Assembly: GCA_964369425.1 (NCBI GenBank) | Contig: CAYJGW010000025.1 | Location: forward strand, 1 to 38,671 | Reading direction: 5' to 3' | From: CAUPWF01 sp964369425 | Lineage (GTDB): Bacteria; Bacillota; Clostridia; Lachnospirales; Lachnospiraceae | Length of the DNA: 38,671 nt | Shown here: piece after piece, positions 34,229 to 38,671 of the stretch | Layout of the letters: each line of letters starts with the position of its first letter | Numbering within the stretch: the stretch's first letter is position 1 | The notes under the pieces: model-generated | Seen by the model: the letters and a program-made list of their open reading frames with translations, nothing else | What the model was told of the DNA's origin: nothing | Databases searched by the model: none | Made by a program: the position numbers and the translations under genes

Positions 34229-34987
34229 CTATCCTTCAATCACATCACTCATCGTATACATTCTAGCGCTCTTTCCTGCTAGATACTTCGCTGCTTCCAC
34301 TGCACCTTTCCCAAATACGGCACGAGAATATGCTGTGTGTTTAAATTCAATCACTTCGTCTGCTCCTGCAAAAATAACCTCATGTTCCCCTACGATGGTT
34401 CCGCCTCTGATTGCAGATATTCCAATTTCTTTTTTCGCTCTTTTCTCTCTCACTGTACTTCTATCATAATTATACTCATATTCATTATCCAAAGCTTCGT
34501 TAATTGAGTCTGCAAGTGCAAGCGCTGTTCCACTTGGTGCATCTAACTTTTGATTGTGATGTTTTTCCACCATCTCAATATCAAACCCTGCTGGTGCAAG
34601 CACCTTTGTCGCATCTTGTAATAATTTTAGCAACATATTAATTCCAAGCGACATATTGGCAGATTTCAATATTGCTACTTTTTCACTTGCTTTCTCTACT
34701 TGTTCTAGTTGTTCTTCTGATAGTCCAGTTGTGCAAAGCACCAATGGAACTTGCTTTTCTACACAGTATGCCAATAGGTTGTCAACCGCTGCCACATTAG
34801 AAAAATCGATAATTACGTCTGATTCCACATCACAATTTTCTATCGAGTCAAACACAGGAAACTCATTCATAACCCCTTGGTATTGATCAATCCCCGCTAC
34901 TAATTGCACACTTTCATCTCCTGATATCAATCCTTTGATTACTTGTCCCATCTTACCATTGCATCCATGCATAATTACTCTTATCAT
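34229..34987 (-). CDS. dapB: 4-hydroxy-tetrahydrodipicolinate reductase
   Basis: A 252-residue enzyme with the nucleotide motif GCNGKMGQ at residues 8-15 and the active-site stretch EKHHNQKLDAPSGTA (about 140-155), which holds the catalytic His and Lys. It carries out the second step of the diaminopimelate/lysine branch after DapA. In a spore former it also feeds dipicolinate. The ATG has GGAGGAG upstream. A hairpin lies in the 51-base gap after dapA, so dapB can be set at a different level. Confidence 0.97.
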   Translation of the reverse strand: MIRVIMHGCNGKMGQVIKGLISGDESVQLVAGIDQYQGVMNEFPVFDSIENCDVESDVIIDFSNVAAVDNLLAYCVEKQVPLVLCTTGLSEEQLEQVEKASEKVAILKSANMSLGINMLLKLLQDATKVLAPAGFDIEMVEKHHNQKLDAPSGTALALADSINEALDNEYEYNYDRSTVREKRAKKEIGISAIRGGTIVGEHEVIFAGADEVIEFKHTAYSRAVFGKGAVEAAKYLAGKSARMYTMSDVIEG

Positions 34988-35009
34988 TTCACTTTCTCCT
35001 CCGTGTTAG

Positions 35010-35034
35010 AAAAGGACGGATAACCCGTCCTTTT
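35010..35034. terminator. Hairpin between dapA and dapB
   Basis: A 10-bp stem, AAAAGGACGG (35010-35019) with 35025-35034, has a five-base loop. T-rich sequence follows on both strands. It lies four bases past the dapA stop and may act as an attenuating terminator. Confidence 0.7.
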
Positions 35035-35038
35035 TTTC

Positions 35039-35926
35039 TTACATTATTCCAAAATCTTTTAATTCTTTTTCTAAACCTTCTAGATAGCAAGACGACAATG
35101 CTGTCAGTGGCATTCTTACACCACCAGCATTCAATCCCATTAAATTCATAGCAGTCTTAACTGGAATTGGATTCACTTCTGTAAACAACTGTTCAATCAC
35201 GCCCATTGCTCTTAATTGAAGTGCACAACTTTCTGCCACTTTTCCATCTAAATACAATTGGCAAATATCGTGTGTTTCTTTTGGTGCTACATTTGCAAGT
35301 ACGGAAATCACTCCTTTTCCACCAAGTGATAACAATGGAACGATTTGATCATCGTTTCCTGAATATAAATCGATCTTGCCCTCTGTTAAATACATAATTT
35401 TTGCAACTTGTGAAATGTTACCTGACGCTTCTTTTATCCCTACGATATTCTCCACATCTTTGTGTAGCCTTGCAATCGTAATCGGCTCTAAATTACATCC
35501 TGTTCTGCTTGCTACATTGTATAAGATGATTGGTAAGTCACCTACTGACTCTGCAATCGCTTTGTAATGAAGATATAATCCTTCTTGCGTTGCTTTATTA
35601 TAATATGGTGTCACTACTAAAAGTCCATCCACACCACACTCTTTTGCTTCTTTAGATAATTCTATCGCTGTTTCTGTACTATTTGAGCCAGTTCCTGCAA
35701 TTACTGGTACTCTTCCTGCTGTGTATTTTACACATGCTTTTATTACTTCTGTGTGTTCTTCCTCTGATAATGTAGAAGATTCTCCTGTTGTTCCGCAGAT
35801 TATGATACTATCTGTACCGTTCTCTATTTGAAAATTAATTAATTTTTCCAACTGTTCATAATTCACACTTCCATCTTCTGAAAATGGTGTCACTATCGCT
35901 ACACCTGATCCCTTAAAAATTGCCAT
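35039..35926 (-). CDS. dapA: 4-hydroxy-tetrahydrodipicolinate synthase
   Basis: A 295-residue class I aldolase barrel of standard length. It has the GTTGESSTL motif (about residues 44-52), the YYNKATQEGL segment and the Schiff-base lysine in GIKEASGN (near residue 163). It condenses pyruvate with aspartate semialdehyde, competing with Hom for the same substrate. The ATG has AAGGAGG upstream, and a near-consensus promoter lies at 35966-35994. No lysine riboswitch is found in the short leader. Confidence 0.97.
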   Translation of the reverse strand: MAIFKGSGVAIVTPFSEDGSVNYEQLEKLINFQIENGTDSIIICGTTGESSTLSEEEHTEVIKACVKYTAGRVPVIAGTGSNSTETAIELSKEAKECGVDGLLVVTPYYNKATQEGLYLHYKAIAESVGDLPIILYNVASRTGCNLEPITIARLHKDVENIVGIKEASGNISQVAKIMYLTEGKIDLYSGNDDQIVPLLSLGGKGVISVLANVAPKETHDICQLYLDGKVAESCALQLRAMGVIEQLFTEVNPIPVKTAMNLMGLNAGGVRMPLTALSSCYLEGLEKELKDFGIM

Positions 35927-35965
35927 ACTAATCCTCCTTAATTACTATGTAGGTTGTTACAGCAA

Positions 35966-35994
35966 ATTTTAGCACTAATCATATTTATTGTCAA
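35966..35994 (-). promoter_or_regulatory. Sigma-A promoter of dapA-dapB-fbp
   Basis: On the minus strand a perfect TTGACA (35994-35989), 17 bases, then TAAAAT (35971-35966), 40 bases before the dapA ATG. It is the strongest promoter match in the window. Confidence 0.75.
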
Positions 35995-36029
35995 ATTTCT
36001 GTTTGCTTTTTATACTTTTTTTAAATTTA

Positions 36030-36659
36030 CTATTCCTCTGCACATTCCAACTTACTTACAGACACTTCATAGGCAATACGTTTTTCTGAATCTGTCTCTG
36101 AAATCTTCTTTACATATTCCCTACTTTGGATTCTTCCTAGCACCTGTACATGCTCACCGACATCAAAGTTGGATGCATATCTTGCATTTCTTCCCCAACA
36201 GATGCAAGGTATGTAATCTGATTTTCCGTATGGTCGATTCACAGCTAACAGTAAGTCTGCTATTTCTCTACCTAGAGGTGTCTTTCTATATATCGGTGGT
36301 TTACAGATATATCCATCCAAATGGATAACATTACTCTTCGCCCCATCCACATCCTCTTCCACAAAAAGAATTTCTCTTACAAATACGGATAATACCAACT
36401 TGTTTTTTTGTTCATCGTGTTTATTGTAGGACCGAAACTGACCAGTCGCTTCGATGTACTCACCTCTATAGTCCTGTGTGATGTCAATCAGTCGTTCTGA
36501 AACCATAAGCGGTATTACATCATCTGAGTTACTCAATCGTTTTACAGTTACCTCAACCATGTAAAAACCTTCTCCAAAGACTTCATGACTAAACATAAAC
36601 TCTGAGGCCACCTCACCTACAATTGTTACTTGGTTGTTTTCAATAATCTTATCAGACAT
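36030..36659 (-). CDS. Single-stranded-DNA-binding-like protein with two OB folds
   Basis: A 209-residue protein that appears to contain two SSB-type OB folds in tandem. The first covers about residues 5-105 (NNQVTIVGEVASEF, YIEATGQFRS). The second, about 112-205, is nearer to SSB: HLDGYICKPPIYRKTPLGREIADLLLAVNR, CICWGRNAR and GEHVQVLGRIQSREY. There is no acidic C-terminal tail of the DDDIPF kind, so it would not recruit partners as housekeeping SSB does. Its position beside typA gives no clue to function. The ATG has GAAGGGAGA upstream. It is probably a conserved clostridial SSB relative. Confidence 0.78.
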   Translation of the reverse strand: MSDKIIENNQVTIVGEVASEFMFSHEVFGEGFYMVEVTVKRLSNSDDVIPLMVSERLIDITQDYRGEYIEATGQFRSYNKHDEQKNKLVLSVFVREILFVEEDVDGAKSNVIHLDGYICKPPIYRKTPLGREIADLLLAVNRPYGKSDYIPCICWGRNARYASNFDVGEHVQVLGRIQSREYVKKISETDSEKRIAYEVSVSKLECAEE

Positions 36660-36764
36660 ACTTTTCGTTCTCCCTTCTTCCTCTACTCAACTTATTTTTT
36701 CTATATCTTTGGGTTGTGCGTCCTTAACATTTTATGAAGGATATATTTTTTTAGAACTAAATTC

Positions 36765-36792
36765 TTGTATTTTTTTTAAATTGTGTTACACT
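36765..36792 (+). promoter_or_regulatory. Candidate promoter of typA
   Basis: TTGTAT (36765-36770), 16 bases, then TACACT (36787-36792) preceded by TGT (extended -10), 56 bases before the typA ATG. Confidence 0.45.
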
Positions 36793-36848
36793 GTAAAGGT
36801 TGCGTTTAAAAAACACATTACAATATGAAATAAATGAGGAAAATAATT

Positions 36849-38669
36849 ATGAAAATCACCCGCGAAAACATTAGAAATATAGCCATTATAGCCCATGTTG
36901 ACCATGGTAAAACCACTTTGGTAGATGAGCTACTAAAACAAAGTGGAGTTTTTAGAGCCAATCAAGAAGTGGCTGAAAGAGTCATGGACTCTAATGATAT
37001 CGAAAGAGAACGAGGCATTACAATATTAGCCAAAAATACCGCTGTATTTTACAAAGACATTAAAATTAACATCGTAGACACTCCAGGACATGCTGATTTT
37101 GGTGGAGAAGTCGAACGTGTACTTAAAATGGTAAATGGTGTCGTACTTGTTGTCGATGCTTTTGAAGGTTCTATGCCACAGACAAAGTTTGTACTAAAAA
37201 AAGCATTGGAACTAGAGTTGCCTGTTATTGTATGTATTAACAAAATTGATAGACCAGAAGGACGTCCTACGGAAGTAATTGATGAGATCCTAGAGCTATT
37301 CTTAGATTTAGAAGCTTCTGACGAGCAGCTAGATTGCCCTTTTATCTTTGCATCTGCAAAAGCTGGACATGCGGTACTAGATCTAAATGACTCACCAGAA
37401 AACATGGTTCCTTTATTTGAAACTATCATTGATTACATTCCTGCTCCAAGTGGTGATGAAGAAGCTTCTACCCAAGTATTAATCAGCACGATTGATTACA
37501 ATGAGTATGTAGGAAGAATCGGTGTTGGTAAGGTTGACAATGGTACCATTCGCACGAACCAAGAAATGGTTGTTGTAAACCACCATGACCCTGATAAGTC
37601 GAAAAAAGTAAAAATTAGTAAATTATATGAATTTGATGGCTTAAATAAAGTAGAAGTGACTGAAGCAACTACTGGTGCTGTAGTTGCAATCTCTGGAATT
37701 GCTGATATTGCCATCGGAGATACGATTTGTGCACCTGAATCTCCAGAACCAATCGAATTCCAAAAAATTTCAGAACCTACTATATCTATGCAATTCATCG
37801 TTAACGATAGCCCATTTGCTGGATTAGAAGGAAAATTTGTAACTTCTAGACATATTCGTGAACGTCTATTAAAAGAGCTAAACACAGACGTTAGCCTTCG
37901 CGTAGAAGAGACAGAAAATGCTGACAGCTTCAAAGTATCTGGTCGTGGAGAGCTACACTTATCGGTTTTAATCGAAAACATGCGTCGAGAAGGGTTTGAA
38001 TTTGCAGTAAGTAAAGCAGAAGTTCTATACAGAGAAGATGAAAATGGTGCAAAGACAGAACCTATCGAGCATGCCTATATTGACGTACCAGATGAGTTTA
38101 CAGGAGTCATCATAGAGAAGCTAAGTCAACGAAAAGGTGAACTTAGAAACATGGCTCCAATGAATGGCGGATATACTCGTCTTGAGTTCTCTATTCCAGC
38201 TCGTGGATTGATTGGATATCGCGGGGAATTCTTGACTGATACAAAAGGTAACGGAATCCTGAACACTTCTTTTGAAGGATACGAGCTTTATCGTGGAGAT
38301 ATTCAATATCGACAACAAGGTTCGATTATTTCTTTCGAAACTGGCGATGCGGTAACTTACGGTTTAATGAACGCACAAGTGCGTGGAACTCTATTTATCG
38401 GAGCTGGTGAAAGAGTTTATTCTGGAATGGTAATTGGACAAAATGCTAAAGCTGAAGATATCGAAATCAACGTATGCAAGACAAAACACTTAACAAATAC
38501 ACGTTCTTCTGGTGCTGATGAAGCCCTTAGATTAACAACTCCTAAAGTACTTAGCCTTGAAGAAGCATTAGACTTTATCGATACAGACGAATTACTAGAG
38601 GTAACTCCTAAGAATCTTAGAATCCGTAAAAAGATTCTAGATGCAAAATTGAGAAAAAGAAGTAAATAA
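36849..38669 (+). CDS. typA: Ribosome-associated GTPase TypA/BipA
   Basis: A 606-residue protein from the ATG at 36849, eight bases after GAGGA; an ATG five codons earlier overlaps that site. The G motifs are standard: AHVDHGKTT (P-loop), RERGITI, DTPGHADF (His retained) and NKIDRP. EF-G-like domains II, III and V follow, with the BipA-specific C-terminal domain in place of domain IV (SIPARGLIGYRGEFLTDT). It helps assemble 50S subunits and supports growth under stress and cold. The stop codon lies two bases before the window end. Its intact G motifs contrast with the altered ones of the EF-G-like protein at 8710-10785. Confidence 0.98.
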   Translation: MKITRENIRNIAIIAHVDHGKTTLVDELLKQSGVFRANQEVAERVMDSNDIERERGITILAKNTAVFYKDIKINIVDTPGHADFGGEVERVLKMVNGVVLVVDAFEGSMPQTKFVLKKALELELPVIVCINKIDRPEGRPTEVIDEILELFLDLEASDEQLDCPFIFASAKAGHAVLDLNDSPENMVPLFETIIDYIPAPSGDEEASTQVLISTIDYNEYVGRIGVGKVDNGTIRTNQEMVVVNHHDPDKSKKVKISKLYEFDGLNKVEVTEATTGAVVAISGIADIAIGDTICAPESPEPIEFQKISEPTISMQFIVNDSPFAGLEGKFVTSRHIRERLLKELNTDVSLRVEETENADSFKVSGRGELHLSVLIENMRREGFEFAVSKAEVLYREDENGAKTEPIEHAYIDVPDEFTGVIIEKLSQRKGELRNMAPMNGGYTRLEFSIPARGLIGYRGEFLTDTKGNGILNTSFEGYELYRGDIQYRQQGSIISFETGDAVTYGLMNAQVRGTLFIGAGERVYSGMVIGQNAKAEDIEINVCKTKHLTNTRSSGADEALRLTTPKVLSLEEALDFIDTDELLEVTPKNLRIRKKILDAKLRKRSK

Positions 38670-38671
38670 TA

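Noticed and set aside
35927..36029. Lysine riboswitch upstream of dapA
   Set aside because: The promoter lies only 40 bases before the ATG, leaving no room for the aptamer.
36030..36328. Plus-strand 124-codon frame starting at 35954 that overlaps the SSB-like gene
   Set aside because: It is antisense to the OB-fold gene and to the dapA promoter, rich in Phe, Leu and His, and has no ribosome binding site.
1..38671. CRISPR array, prophage, tRNA or rRNA genes, defence island
   Set aside because: No regularly spaced repeats, phage structural genes, tRNA-like cloverleafs or rRNA sequence were seen on either strand.

Overview
The window is an A+T-rich chromosomal segment (G+C roughly in the mid to upper 30s by eye) from a spore-forming, anaerobic-type Firmicute, most likely a clostridium of the Lachnospiraceae or a close relative. 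The reasons are the cotJ spore-coat genes at the left edge, tig-clpP-clpX-lon-engB in Firmicute order, secA-prfB with a programmed frameshift, a class III fructose-1,6-bisphosphatase, a PspA / zinc-ribbon / SPFH operon like Bacillus subtilis pspA-ydjG-ydjI, and strong GGAGG ribosome binding sites. This placement is inference; no 16S rRNA gene is present. Almost all of it is conserved chromosomal backbone: no prophage, CRISPR array, tRNA or rRNA was found.

Layout. 1-640 (minus): spore-coat cotJA-cotJB-cotJC, with cotJC cut by the window edge. 722-3573 (minus): a small solute-binding-like lipoprotein, a MATE exporter and an AEC-family carrier. 3726-6152 (minus): leuS, with its own terminator. 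6347-6757 (plus): a small P-loop protein. 6832-8427 (minus): a large membrane-anchored protein of unknown function. 8512-8700: a 173-bp element with 14-bp terminal inverted repeats, exactly flanked by an 8-bp direct repeat, which I read as a miniature transposable element (MITE). 8710-10785 (minus): an EF-G-like GTPase with altered G motifs. 11012-13804 (plus): the pspA operon for membrane stress. 13876-16295 (plus): tyrA-aroA (aromatic amino acids). 16350-17462 (minus): an AI-2E/PerM-type transporter, then a 100-N assembly gap, then the protein quality-control cluster engB-lon-clpX-clpP-tig (17563-23591, minus). 23884-24276 (plus): an XRE-type regulator. 24281-27165 (minus): an ACT-domain regulator, homoserine dehydrogenase and an apgM-type enzyme (threonine branch). 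27245-30996 (minus): secA-prfB. 31068-32172 (minus): a eukaryotic-type HisA and a tiny lipoprotein. 32253-35926 (minus): dapA-dapB-fbp (lysine/cell wall and gluconeogenesis). 36030-36659 (minus): a tandem OB-fold SSB-like protein. 36849-38669 (plus): typA/bipA.

Functional themes are translation (leuS, prfB, EF-G-like, typA), nascent-chain and proteolytic quality control (tig, clpP, clpX, lon), export (secA), envelope stress (pspA operon) and amino acid synthesis (tyrA, aroA, hom, dapA, dapB, hisA). The 100 Ns at 17463-17562 merge two truncated genes into a false open frame; they are annotated separately here.

The most novel item is the MITE behind the EF-G-like gene. Its exact target-site duplication shows insertion, and its interior can fold into nested helices with two mutually exclusive pairings of one arm. 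Other points worth a look are the altered GTPase motifs of the EF-G-like protein, the apgM-type enzyme where a homoserine kinase would be expected, the one-lobe binding lipoprotein and the HIS6-type HisA. No gap between genes exceeds 300 bases; the two longest (8428-8709 and 23592-23883) are described under their elements.
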